Part shown: positions 33,503 to 41,778 of the stretch, in pieces | Layout: each line of letters opens with the position of its first letter | Numbering within the stretch: the first letter of the stretch is position 1 | NCBI RefSeq assembly: GCF_042666615.1 | Contig: NZ_JBHTDD010000003.1 | Coordinates: 239,608-303,607 of the forward strand | Direction: 5' to 3' | Source of the DNA: KBS50 sp042666615 | Lineage (GTDB): Bacteria; Actinomycetota; Actinomycetes; Mycobacteriales; Micromonosporaceae | Length of the DNA: 64,000 nucleotides | The notes under the pieces: generated by a model | Database searches by the model: none | What the model was told of the DNA's origin: nothing | Seen by the model: only the letters and a program-made list of their open reading frames with translations | Position numbers and translations under genes: made by a program

Positions 33503-34854
33503 CGACCACGGAGCGGATCCGGCGGGTGCCGCCCGGCCCGCCCCGGACCGCCGCGCTGCGCACGCTGCTGGTGATGGGCCGGGACCGGCTGGGCATGATG
33601 ACCTCGGCGGCCGAGCGTTACGGGGACGCCGCCCGGCTGCCGGCCGGGCCCAAGGAGCTGTACTACTTCAACCACCCGGACCACGCCAAGCATGTCCTCG
33701 CCGACAACGCCGGCAACTACCACAAGGGCATCGGCCTGGTGCACGCCCGGCGGGCCCTCGGCGACGGCCTGCTCACCAGCGAGGGCGAGCTGTGGCGCAA
33801 GCAGCGAAAGGTGATCCAGCCGGCGTTCCAGCACCGGCGGATCACCGGGCAGGCCGGCGTGGTCGCGGCGGAGGCGGCCCGGCTGGTCGACCGGCTGCGG
33901 GCCGCCGCCGGCCGGGGACCGGTCGACGTCGTCCGGCAGATGACCGGACTGACCCTCGGCGTGCTCGGACACACCCTGCTCGACGCCGACCTCGGCCGGT
34001 TCGACTCGATCGGCACCGACTTCGCGGCCGTGCAGGACCAGGCGATGTTCGAACTGGCCACGCTCAGCAGCGTGCCCGCCTGGATCCCGCTGCCCCGGCA
34101 ACTGCACTTCCGGGCCGCCCGCCGGCGGTTGGAACGGATCGTGGACCAGCTTGTCACCGAACGGTCCGGGACCAGCGACCGGGACGACGTGCTGTCCCGG
34201 CTCATCCTCTCCGCCGGGCGGGAACCGGATCCCCGGGTGGGCCGGCGCCGGTTGCGCGACGAACTGGTCACCCTGCTGCTCGCCGGGCACGAGACCACGG
34301 CCAGCACGTTGAGCTGGACGCTGTATCTCATCGACCGGCACCCCGAGGTCCGCGAGCGGTTGCGCGAGGAGGCGGTCACGGTGCTCGGCGACCGGCTGCC
34401 CACAGTGGACGACCTCGGCCGGCTCCGCTACACCGCCATGGTCGTCGAGGAGGTGATGCGGCTGTATCCGCCGGTGTGGATCCTGCCCCGCAAGGCGCTC
34501 GCCGAGGACGAGGTGGGCGGATACCACGTGCCCGCCGGAGCGGACGTTCTCGTCTGCCCGTACACGCTGCACCGGCACCCCGAGTTCTGGCCCGAGCCCG
34601 AGCGGTTCGACCCGGACCGCTTCGACCCGGACCGGTCCACCGACCGCGCCCGGTACGCGTACATCCCGTTCGGCGCCGGACCACGGTTCTGCGTCGGCAA
34701 CCACCTGGGGATGATGGAGGCCGCGTTCGTCGTCGCCATGCTGGCGCGCGAACTGCGGCTCACGAGGGTCCCCGGGTACGCGGTCGTACCCGAACCGATG
34801 ATGTCGCTGCGGGTCCGGGGTGGACTTCCGATGACGGTCCACCCGGCGTCCTGA
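33499..34854 (+). CDS. cytochrome P450
   Basis: This 451-residue P450 shows the I-helix AGHETTAST (residues 262-270), the K-helix EEVMRLYP, the PERF-type EPERFDPDRF and the heme loop FGAGPRFCVGNHLG with Cys398 as the thiolate ligand. It would oxidise the enediyne core or a precursor, with electrons from partner ferredoxins not seen here. It is coupled to the flavin reductase by ATGA overlap. Homologous P450s follow the reductase in enediyne cassettes (SgcE7-like), which supports the role. The 165-bp gap to the next gene suggests a separate promoter for the UnbV/UnbU genes. Confidence 0.94.
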   Translation: MTTTERIRRVPPGPPRTAALRTLLVMGRDRLGMMTSAAERYGDAARLPAGPKELYYFNHPDHAKHVLADNAGNYHKGIGLVHARRALGDGLLTSEGELWRKQRKVIQPAFQHRRITGQAGVVAAEAARLVDRLRAAAGRGPVDVVRQMTGLTLGVLGHTLLDADLGRFDSIGTDFAAVQDQAMFELATLSSVPAWIPLPRQLHFRAARRRLERIVDQLVTERSGTSDRDDVLSRLILSAGREPDPRVGRRRLRDELVTLLLAGHETTASTLSWTLYLIDRHPEVRERLREEAVTVLGDRLPTVDDLGRLRYTAMVVEEVMRLYPPVWILPRKALAEDEVGGYHVPAGADVLVCPYTLHRHPEFWPEPERFDPDRFDPDRSTDRARYAYIPFGAGPRFCVGNHLGMMEAAFVVAMLARELRLTRVPGYAVVPEPMMSLRVRGGLPMTVHPAS

Positions 34855-35019
34855 ACCGGGTGTGGTTTCTCCGATCCTGCTGAGGTCCACACCGGACCGT
34901 TTCTCCAGCACATCGCGAGATGACACCGGGAACGGCCCGTCGAGACGATTACCGAAGTACCGCCAAGCGCCCTGCTGAGCGCGCCGTCCACCGTCCGCCG
35001 CCTACTTCGAGGGGGACCA

Positions 35020-37011
35020 TTGACACCGCAACCCGTGGGTCTCGCGCGTCGACTCATTCCCGCCTTCTTCGTACTCGCGCTCGTCGGGACGTTCTTCGCG
35101 GTCGCCCGGCTACCATCCGCCTCCGCCGAGGACCGGGCCGCCATCGCCGGGCGGTTCGCGTTCACCGAACTGCCCATCGCCCTGCCGCCCGGCCTGCCCG
35201 AGCGCTCCGTGCGCGAGGTCAACCCGGCGTACGAGCACATCCAGTCCTGGATCTCGTCGGTGGGGGCCGCGATGTCCGTCAACGACCTCGACGGTCGCGG
35301 CGGCTCGAACGACCTGTGCCTGGTCGACACCCGTAGCGACGCGGCGATCGTCACGCCGGCGCCGGACAGCGGTGCCGACTACGCCCCGTTCGTGCTGGAT
35401 CCGGCGCCGCTGCCGATGGGCGACGCGATCGCCCCGATGGGCTGCACGCCCGGCGACTTCAACCTGGACGGGCGGATGGACCTGCTCGTCTACTACTGGG
35501 GCCGGACACCGGTGCTGTTCATGCAGCGCCCTGGCGTCACCTCGCTGAGCCTGGCCGCGTACCGGCCGGTCGAGCTGATCCCGCAGGCGCAGGCGACGGC
35601 GGAGTACCGGGGACCGCTGTGGAACACCAACGCGGTCGCGGTCGCCGACTTCGACGGCGACGGCCGCCCCGACATCGGCGTCTTCAACTACTTCCCGGAC
35701 ACCCAGGTGCTGGATCCGCGGGGCCACGTCAACGTGCAGATGAACCACTCGATGTCGCACGCCACAAACGCGGGTGGGGCGCACATCCTGCGCTGGACGT
35801 CCGCGACCAGCGGCGACGCCCCGTCGGCGACGTACGAGGAGCAGGTGGGCATCGACCCGCGGTACTCGACCGGCTGGACCTTGGGCGCCGGCTCCGCGGA
35901 CCTCGACGGTGACCTGCTGCCCGAACTGTACGTCGCGAACGACTTCGGGCGGGACCGGTTCTTCCACAACCGGTCGACGCCCGGCGAGATCCGGTTCGAA
36001 CTGGCCGAGGGCCACCGCGGGCCGCTGACGCCGAAGTCCCTGGTCGTCGGGCACGACTCGTTCAAGGGCATGTCGATCGACTTCGCCGATCTGGAGGGCG
36101 AGGGCCGGTTCGACATGTTCGTCAGCAACATCACCGTGTCCTGGGGGCTGGAGGAGAGCAACTTCGTCTGGCGCAACACGGCGGCGACGCCGGCCGAGGC
36201 CCGGAGCAAGCTCACCGCGGGCGTCGCGCCGTTCGACAACGTGGCGGCCGAGAAGAACCTCGCCTGGGTCGGCTGGGGCTGGGACGCCAAGATGGCTGAC
36301 TTCGACAACAGCGGTGGGCTCGAGGTCGTCCAGGCCGTCGGCTTCGTCAAGGGCGACATCAACCGGTTCAACTGGCTCCAGGAGCTGGCCATGGCCAACG
36401 ACCTCATCCTGCGCGAGCCGCAGATGTGGCCCAAGGCCGAGCCGGGTGACGACATCGCCGGGTCGAACCCGCTGGCCTTCTGGGTGCGCGAGGACAACGG
36501 CCGGTACGTCAATCTGAGCCCCGAACTCGGGTTGGCCGACGAGACGCCGACCCGCGGCGTGGCGGTGGCCGACACCAATGGCGACGGCGCACAGGACTTC
36601 GCCGTGGCCCGGCAGTGGGGGCCGCCGGCGTACTTCCGCAACGGCAACGGTGGCGACGGCGATTTCCTCGGGCTGCGCCTGCACCGGCCGCTGCTCGCCG
36701 ATGGCACCGCCGCGACCGCCCCGACGTCCGCCGATCCCGCCGCGCTGTCCCCGGCGTACGGCGCCCAGGTCCGGGTGACCACGGCGGACGGCCGTACCCA
36801 GCTCGCCCAGCTCGACGGTGGCAGCGGGCATTCCGGCAAGCGCAGCTTCGATGTGTTCTTCGGGTTGGGTGCCGCGGGTGACCGACCGGTCGCGGCGGAG
36901 CTGAGCTGGCGGGACCTGGACGGTGAGCCGCACCGGCAGACGCTCGACCTGACCGCAGGTTGGCATGACCTCGTGCTGACCGACCAAGCTCGGGAGCTGA
37001 CGACGCGATGA
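35020..37011 (+). CDS. unbV: UnbV-type (ASPIC/CRTAC1-like) enediyne-associated protein
   Basis: This 663-residue protein has an N-terminal signal or anchor (about residues 8-30, IPAFFVLALVGTFFAV). It then has FG-GAP/VCBS-like repeats with Asp-rich loops (FNLDGRMDL, FDGDGRPDIG, DLDGDLLPEL) and a C-terminal ASPIC/UnbV domain (about 580-650). UnbV is one of the conserved enediyne-cassette proteins and is likely to act outside the cytoplasm or at the membrane. The start is TTG at 35020 with GAGGGGG upstream. The stop overlaps the UnbU start (ATGA). Biochemical role is unknown; the calcium-loop-like repeats suggest a binding scaffold. Confidence 0.9.
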   Translation: MTPQPVGLARRLIPAFFVLALVGTFFAVARLPSASAEDRAAIAGRFAFTELPIALPPGLPERSVREVNPAYEHIQSWISSVGAAMSVNDLDGRGGSNDLCLVDTRSDAAIVTPAPDSGADYAPFVLDPAPLPMGDAIAPMGCTPGDFNLDGRMDLLVYYWGRTPVLFMQRPGVTSLSLAAYRPVELIPQAQATAEYRGPLWNTNAVAVADFDGDGRPDIGVFNYFPDTQVLDPRGHVNVQMNHSMSHATNAGGAHILRWTSATSGDAPSATYEEQVGIDPRYSTGWTLGAGSADLDGDLLPELYVANDFGRDRFFHNRSTPGEIRFELAEGHRGPLTPKSLVVGHDSFKGMSIDFADLEGEGRFDMFVSNITVSWGLEESNFVWRNTAATPAEARSKLTAGVAPFDNVAAEKNLAWVGWGWDAKMADFDNSGGLEVVQAVGFVKGDINRFNWLQELAMANDLILREPQMWPKAEPGDDIAGSNPLAFWVREDNGRYVNLSPELGLADETPTRGVAVADTNGDGAQDFAVARQWGPPAYFRNGNGGDGDFLGLRLHRPLLADGTAATAPTSADPAALSPAYGAQVRVTTADGRTQLAQLDGGSGHSGKRSFDVFFGLGAAGDRPVAAELSWRDLDGEPHRQTLDLTAGWHDLVLTDQARELTTR

Positions 37012-38165
37012 CGGATCTCAAGGACCTGAAGCACCTCCACGGCCGCGCCGGCACGCTGGCGCCCGGGACGGCCCCGCCCCGAACCGACGGGCCCGGTGTC
37101 GACGGCAAGCCCGGTGTCGACGGCAAGCCCGGTGGCGACGGGCGGCCCGGTGGCGGGCCGACCGGGGACGCGAAACCGGGTGACGGCCGGGCCGACGCGA
37201 CCGCCGCCGCGCGACCCGGAACCCCGCCCCGGGTCGACAGGCGCGACCCGCGCTATCTCGCGCTACGCAACTTCGCGATCTCGATGACGGTGTTCAACAT
37301 CCTCGGCTACACGGTGCTCGGCTTCGAACAGCCGTGGACCTGGCCGATCTTCGCGGTGCTGCTCGGCTACGCCGTCGAGATCAGCACCGAGATCATCTCG
37401 GCTCGGGCGTTGCGCCGGCCGGTGGCCTTCCGGGGCAACGGCGCCTGGGGCCTCTACACCTTCCTGCTGCCCACGCACATCACCGCCCTCGCGGTGAACA
37501 TGCTGCTCTACGCCAACGACAACTTCTGGCCGATCGCCTTCGCGGTGGTCGTCGCCGTCGGGCAGAAAGCGGTACTCCAGGCACCGATCAAGGGTCGGAT
37601 GCGGCACTTCATGAACCCGTCCAACTTCGGCATCACCGCCGCGCTGCTCGCGTTCGCCTGGGTGAACATCGCACCGCCGTACCACTTCACCGAGCACGTC
37701 CCGGACCTCATCAGCATCGTCATCCCAGTGATCATCGTGACCGCCGGTACGGTGCTGAACGCCATGCTCACCAAGAAGGTGCCGCTCATCCTGGGCTGGC
37801 TCGGCGCCTTCGTGATCCAGGCGTTGGTGCGTACCTGGATCTGGGACGTCTCGTTGTGGGCGGCGCTCGCCCCGATGACGGGTGTGGCGTTCGTCCTGTT
37901 CACCAACTACATGATCACCGACCCCGGGACGACCCCGGCGCTCGGTCGCTGGCAGTTCATGTTCGGCGCGAGCGTCGGCATGGTGTACGGCGTCCTGATG
38001 GTGTTCAACGTCGTCTACACGCTGTTCTTCGCGGTCACCATCGTCTGCCTGCTGCGCGGGCTGTTCTGGTGGGGTCGCTGGCTGGTGGACCGGCGGCGCA
38101 AGGCGGCGGAGTCGCTGAAGCCGGCCCCACCGCCGGCCGCCGTGGCCCTGCCGGCCGCGCGCTGA
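37008..38165 (+). CDS. unbU: UnbU-type integral membrane protein (RnfD/NqrB-like)
   Basis: This 385-residue membrane protein has about eight to nine helices starting near residue 88. The first 80 residues are a hydrophilic Gly/Asp/Pro-rich collagen-like repeat. The membrane part resembles RnfD/NqrB-type subunits (NPSNFGITAALLAFAWVN, ITDPGTTPALGRWQFMFG). UnbU is the third conserved enediyne-cassette protein. Its translation is coupled to UnbV. An electron-transfer or flavin-linked membrane function is possible from the RnfD relation, but none is proven. An adjacent membrane gene lies 98 bp downstream. Confidence 0.9.
   Translation: MTDLKDLKHLHGRAGTLAPGTAPPRTDGPGVDGKPGVDGKPGGDGRPGGGPTGDAKPGDGRADATAAARPGTPPRVDRRDPRYLALRNFAISMTVFNILGYTVLGFEQPWTWPIFAVLLGYAVEISTEIISARALRRPVAFRGNGAWGLYTFLLPTHITALAVNMLLYANDNFWPIAFAVVVAVGQKAVLQAPIKGRMRHFMNPSNFGITAALLAFAWVNIAPPYHFTEHVPDLISIVIPVIIVTAGTVLNAMLTKKVPLILGWLGAFVIQALVRTWIWDVSLWAALAPMTGVAFVLFTNYMITDPGTTPALGRWQFMFGASVGMVYGVLMVFNVVYTLFFAVTIVCLLRGLFWWGRWLVDRRRKAAESLKPAPPPAAVALPAAR
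37092..37145 (+). repeat. 18-bp in-frame repeat in UnbU
   Basis: Units CCCGGTGTCGACGGCAAG start at 37092 and 37110, with a diverged third at 37128, encoding Pro-Gly-Val-Asp-Gly-Lys. They sit in the hydrophilic N-terminal extension and are not part of the membrane core. Confidence 0.9.
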
Positions 38166-38262
38166 CCACGAGTCTCCCGCCGGTCCGGTCCGACCCCCGC
38201 CCTCGTCCTCCCGGCGGCGAGGGTGGGCCGGACCGGCGGGCCTTTCGAAAGAGGTGATTCTG

Positions 38263-39246
38263 ATGGCAGTCATCAACCGGGACGGCCCCGTCGCCCCGTC
38301 CCGCCCCCACCCGGTACGCCGGGCCCGGTTGATCGTCGGCAGCGTCGCGGCCGGGGTGACGCTCGCCGTACTCTGGTCGTTCGAGCTGGTCGACCATGTC
38401 ATCGGCGACTCGGTGGCCAACTCGCTGCTGGGCCACGACGCCAAGGCGACGGCCATCGGCGGCACCGTCGCCGGCCTGACCTTCGCGCTCGTCTCCGGCC
38501 TGGCCGGCACGTTCACCGCCTGCAACATCGCGATGGCCGCCTCGATCGGTCCGCTGAGTTCCGCGAGTGCCCGCACCGCCGGTACCGGCGCGGACGCCAC
38601 CGCGGCTCGGAGGGCCTCCGCCTCCGTGGCCGGACGGAATGGTCTGCGGACCCTGCTGCGGCCGCTGGGTTGGCTGCTGCTTGGTGCGGTGACCGTCTCG
38701 GCCTGCTACGGCTTCGTCGGCGTGCTCCTCGGCGATCGGTTGCCGCAACTGTCCACCGCCACGGTCGGTGACATGCCGGTCCGGCTCGTCCAGTCCGCCG
38801 TCGTCTTCGGCGTGGTCGGGCTGGCCTTCTGCTATCTGGGGCTGGCCGTGCTCGGCGTGCTGCCCGACCCGTTCGCCCGCCGGCCGGTCGCCCGCGTGGT
38901 GACACTCGGCGCGCTGATCGGCGGCTTTCTCATCGGCCGCCCGTTCCCACTGTTCACGAAGCTGTTCCGGTGGGCGGTCGAGGAGGGCAACCCGCTCTAT
39001 GGCGCGGCGGCCTTCGTGTTGCAGTCGGTGGGCAACATCCTGGTGGTCGCGGCGCTGTTCGCGGTGCTCATCGCCGGCAGCCGGGGCCGCTTCCTGCGCT
39101 GGCTCACCGGGTCCCCGGTACGGGCCGCGGCGATCAGTGGCGCGCTGCTCCTCGCGCTGGGCGTGTTCACGGTCGTCTACTGGGACATCCGCCTACCGGC
39201 CCGGTTCGGCTACGGCTGGTTCCCCACCCTCCCGTACAACAGCTGA
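38263..39246 (+). CDS. integral membrane protein of the enediyne operon, unassigned family
   Basis: This 327-residue protein has about seven or eight transmembrane helices. Repeating Gly/Ala-rich segments such as LVSGLAGTFTACNIAMAASIGPL and GGFLIGRPFPLFTKLFRWAVEEGNPLYGAA recall permease or DsbD-like proteins, but I cannot assign a family. ATG 38263 follows GAAAGAGGTG with six bases spacing. It is the last gene of the enediyne + strand operon, 98 bp after UnbU, so a role in export, cofactor or redox supply for the core is inferred. Confidence 0.7.
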   Translation: MAVINRDGPVAPSRPHPVRRARLIVGSVAAGVTLAVLWSFELVDHVIGDSVANSLLGHDAKATAIGGTVAGLTFALVSGLAGTFTACNIAMAASIGPLSSASARTAGTGADATAARRASASVAGRNGLRTLLRPLGWLLLGAVTVSACYGFVGVLLGDRLPQLSTATVGDMPVRLVQSAVVFGVVGLAFCYLGLAVLGVLPDPFARRPVARVVTLGALIGGFLIGRPFPLFTKLFRWAVEEGNPLYGAAAFVLQSVGNILVVAALFAVLIAGSRGRFLRWLTGSPVRAAAISGALLLALGVFTVVYWDIRLPARFGYGWFPTLPYNS

Positions 39247-39286
39247 CCCGGCGCCCGCGCCCCCCGCCCCCCGCGGCCCCCGCCAC

Positions 39287-39347
39287 GTTGATCAAGAGGT
39301 TCGCGTCACCGAGTCGGCCTATCGGTGACGCGAACCTCTTGATCAAC
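39287..39347. terminator. perfect 26-bp hairpin at the end of the enediyne operon
   Basis: The arms 39287-39312 and 39322-39347 are perfectly complementary over 26 bases with a 9-base loop. It follows the membrane protein gene by about 40 bp. The ends TTGATCAA... are AT-richer than the surroundings. It could be a strong terminator or a REP-like palindrome of Micromonosporaceae genomes. Confidence 0.85.
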
Positions 39348-39383
39348 ACGAGTCAGGGGGCCAAGCCGAACTCCCCGGTCAAG

Positions 39384-39620
39384 GTGCTGGCCGACGGTTC
39401 GGTCGCGGCCCTGCGCGCCGATGGCGCCGAGTTGGCCACCGCCCAGGGCGGCACCGTCGAGGTCGACGTCAAGCGGTGGTGGCACGCCCGGTGGATCCGG
39501 TTGATCGACGCCGACCGGGACGACCGGGACCCACGCGTGGTGCGGTTCGACATCAACAAGGGGAACAGGCAGATCGCCCACGGCGTCGACCGGGTGCTGC
39601 GCCCGATCGACCTGCCCTGA
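39384..39620 (+). pseudogene. short coding remnant or small gene of unknown function
   Basis: From GTG 39384 about 78 codons run to a TGA at 39618 with coding character (KRWWHARWIRLIDADRDDRDPRVVRFDINKGN). The reading frame is open much further upstream through the hairpin, with no clear start or ribosome site. A hairpin terminator begins directly after the stop. I read it as the 3' end of a gene whose 5' part has been lost or replaced. A genuine small protein is the alternative; no family was recognised. Confidence 0.4.
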
Positions 39621-39659
39621 CGAGGGGTGCCGGGCGCGGGCCGCGCCCGGCACCCCTCG
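39621..39659. terminator. perfect hairpin after the 39384 remnant
   Basis: A 19-bp perfect inverted repeat begins at the base after the TGA (39621-39639 and 39641-39659), nearly without a loop, so the physical loop is a few base pairs smaller. Confidence 0.85.
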
Positions 39660-39745
39660 GCGATCCTGCCGTGCAGGCGGGGTCATCTCTCGGCACCCTC
39701 GGTCGGCCGGCGTGCCATCCTCCGTCGGATCGGCAGTTCGTGTGA

Positions 39746-39806
39746 CAGCGGGCGCCGTCGGGTGGCAGCGGGCGCCGTCGGGTGGTCAGCGTGTGCCGTC
39801 GGGTGG
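39746..39806. repeat. 20-bp repeat overlapping the MarR gene end
   Basis: Units at 39746-39765 and 39766-39785 are identical, and a third diverged unit (39786-39806) forms the last coding segment of the MarR gene with its stop. The coding tail has therefore been copied downstream twice. Confidence 0.85.
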
Positions 39807-40181
39807 CAGGTGCTCGGCGAGGATGCTCAGGTAGGTCCGGCGGGCCTCGGCGTGTCGCCGTACCCCGTCCTCGGTGGGGGCGACGAACACGCCGCGCCGG
39901 TCGACGTCGCAGGCGACGCGGCACACCAGGCCGTGCCTCTCCAACCGGTCGACGGCGCGGGACAGGGCGCTCTGGCTCAGGTACATGTCGCCGGCCAGCG
40001 ACTGCATGCGGCGCTTGTCACCGTCGCACAGGACGAGACGGTCGAGCGTCTCGAACTCGGTACGGGTGAGGCCGTGGCCGTCCTGCAACGCCCGGTCGAG
40101 CCGGTTCGCCACGCCGTTGTAGCAGCTCACGAGCGCGTGCCAGCGCGCAACCAGGTCAGCCTCGGACGTCATCGCGCGCAT
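39786..40181 (-). CDS. MarR-family transcriptional regulator
   Basis: This 131-residue winged-helix regulator has GLTRTEFETLDRLVL, LAGDMYLSQSALSRAVDRLERHGLVCRV and RRGVFVAPTEDGVRR in the DNA-recognition core. It is divergent from an MFS exporter and probably represses it, releasing on ligand binding. The start was set at ATG 40181, which has GGAGGG four bases upstream; the frame opens from 40205. Between the two genes are inverted repeats that could be its operator. By location it controls export of the pathway product. Confidence 0.88.
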   Translation of the reverse strand: MRAMTSEADLVARWHALVSCYNGVANRLDRALQDGHGLTRTEFETLDRLVLCDGDKRRMQSLAGDMYLSQSALSRAVDRLERHGLVCRVACDVDRRGVFVAPTEDGVRRHAEARRTYLSILAEHLPPDGTR

Positions 40182-40226
40182 CGTACCCTCCGGCCGATGA
40201 TCCATGCGAGGTAATTATATGCGCAC

Positions 40227-40260
40227 GCACAAGATGCTTGTGCATTAAATGCGCGCGCAT
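40227..40260. promoter_or_regulatory. candidate MarR operators between divergent genes
   Basis: GCACAAG-ATG-CTTGTGC (40227-40243) is a perfect 7-bp inverted repeat, and ATGCGCGCGCAT (40249-40260) is a perfect palindrome. Both lie in the short AT-rich gap between the MarR start (40181) and the MFS start (40275). The second site ends 14 bp before the MFS start, so binding would block its promoter. Confidence 0.65.
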
Positions 40261-40274
40261 CTAATGTCGCTGGC

Positions 40275-41735
40275 GTGACCGATAACGCCATCGCCTCCAC
40301 GCCGGTCCTGACGGCACCCGGCACCCCGCCCCCCGCCCACCGGGCGGGGGGATGGACCCCGCGGCTTCGGGGTCTGCTCGGCGTACTCTGCGCCGTCCTC
40401 TTCCTCGACGCCCTCGACGTGTCGATGGTCGGTATCGCGCTGCCCTCCATCGGCAGCGACCTCGGGCTGTCCACCACCGCCCTGCAATGGATCGTCAACG
40501 GCTACGTGCTGGGCTACGGCGGCCTGCTGCTGCTCGGCGGGCGCACCGCCGACCTGCTCGGCCGGCGGACCGTCTTCCTCGTCGCGCTTGCCGTCTTCGC
40601 CGTGGCGTCGCTGGTCGGCGGGCTCGTCGACGACGGGGCGCTGCTCGTCGCGACCCGTTTCGTCAAGGGCCTGGCCGCCGCCTTCACCGCGCCGACCGCC
40701 CTGTCCATCCTGACCACCACGTTCCCCGTGGGGCCCGCCCGGAACAAGGCGCTCGCCATCTTCTCGGCCTTCGGCGCCAGTGGCTACTCCAGCGGACTCA
40801 TCCTCGGTGGCCTGCTCACCGGCCTCGGCTGGCGCTGGACCTTCTTCGTCCCCGTACCCATCGCCGTGGCCGCCCTGGCCGCCGGCCTCGCGCTGATTCC
40901 GCGGGACACGCCCGCCGACGACGGCGGCCACGACCTGGTCGGGGCGGTCACCCTCACCGGGGGCATGCTCGCCGCGGTGTACGCGGTGGTCGCCGCCCCG
41001 GAACGCGGTTGGCTCGACCCGCACACGGTCGTCTCGGCCCTGGCCGCCGTGCTGCTGCTTGTCGGTTTCGTGGCCACCGAACGCCGGGTGCGGCATCCGC
41101 TGATCCGGCTCGGCATCCTGCGCTCCGCCGCCCTCGTCCGGGCCAACGTCAGCATGGTCGCGCTGTTCGGCAGCTATCTGAGCTTCCAGTTCATCATGAC
41201 CCTCTACCTGCAGAACGTGCTGCACTGGTCGCCGCTGCGGATGGCGCTCGCGCTGCTGCCCGCTGGTCTGCTGGTCGCCTTCGGCTCACCGTTCGTCGCC
41301 CGGCTGATCGATCGGTACGGCACGAGCCGGATCATCCTGGCCGCCATGACCTCGCTCGCCCTGGGCTACCTGTGGTTCGTGCTGACCGCCGGCTCCGCCC
41401 CGCACTACCTGCTCACCGTCCTGCCGACCATGCTGCTGCTTGGCGGCGGGTTCGCCTTCGGCTTCAGCTCGATCACGGCCCAGGCCACCAACGGCATCGA
41501 CGACTCCGAACAGGGCCTGGCCTCGGGCCTGGTGCAGACCTCCGGACAGGTCGGCGCCGCCCTGGTGCTCGCCGTGGTCACCGCCCTCGTGTCCGCCGAC
41601 GACCCGGCCCGGGTGGTGGACTTCGGCCCGTTCCATCCGGGCGTCAACCTGGTGAGCGCCGTGGCGTTTGTCGGCTTCGCGCTCAGCCTGCTGGCGTTGC
41701 GCCCGGGTCCGGCGAACCGGCGTGGCGTGAGGTGA
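40275..41735 (+). CDS. MFS (DHA2-type) drug exporter
   Basis: This 486-residue 14-helix transporter exports drugs with a proton gradient. LFLDALDVSMVGIALPSIG begins helix 1 and LLLLGGRTADLLGRR carries the loop 2-3 motif A. DHA2 exporters are common self-resistance genes in antibiotic loci; C-1027 has one (SgcB). GTG 40275 has almost no leader, so the transcript may be leaderless. It is the right boundary of the cluster as I read it. Confidence 0.93.
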   Translation: MTDNAIASTPVLTAPGTPPPAHRAGGWTPRLRGLLGVLCAVLFLDALDVSMVGIALPSIGSDLGLSTTALQWIVNGYVLGYGGLLLLGGRTADLLGRRTVFLVALAVFAVASLVGGLVDDGALLVATRFVKGLAAAFTAPTALSILTTTFPVGPARNKALAIFSAFGASGYSSGLILGGLLTGLGWRWTFFVPVPIAVAALAAGLALIPRDTPADDGGHDLVGAVTLTGGMLAAVYAVVAAPERGWLDPHTVVSALAAVLLLVGFVATERRVRHPLIRLGILRSAALVRANVSMVALFGSYLSFQFIMTLYLQNVLHWSPLRMALALLPAGLLVAFGSPFVARLIDRYGTSRIILAAMTSLALGYLWFVLTAGSAPHYLLTVLPTMLLLGGGFAFGFSSITAQATNGIDDSEQGLASGLVQTSGQVGAALVLAVVTALVSADDPARVVDFGPFHPGVNLVSAVAFVGFALSLLALRPGPANRRGVR

Positions 41736-41778
41736 CCGGGGCGGCCGGTCAGGGGGACGGCCGGCCGCCCCGGTCACC
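41731..41778. terminator. bidirectional hairpin terminator over the two stop codons
   Basis: The 18-bp perfect arms 41731-41748 and 41761-41778 carry the MFS stop in the left arm and the helicase stop in the loop, so the last codons of the helicase are part of the structure. Confidence 0.9.
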
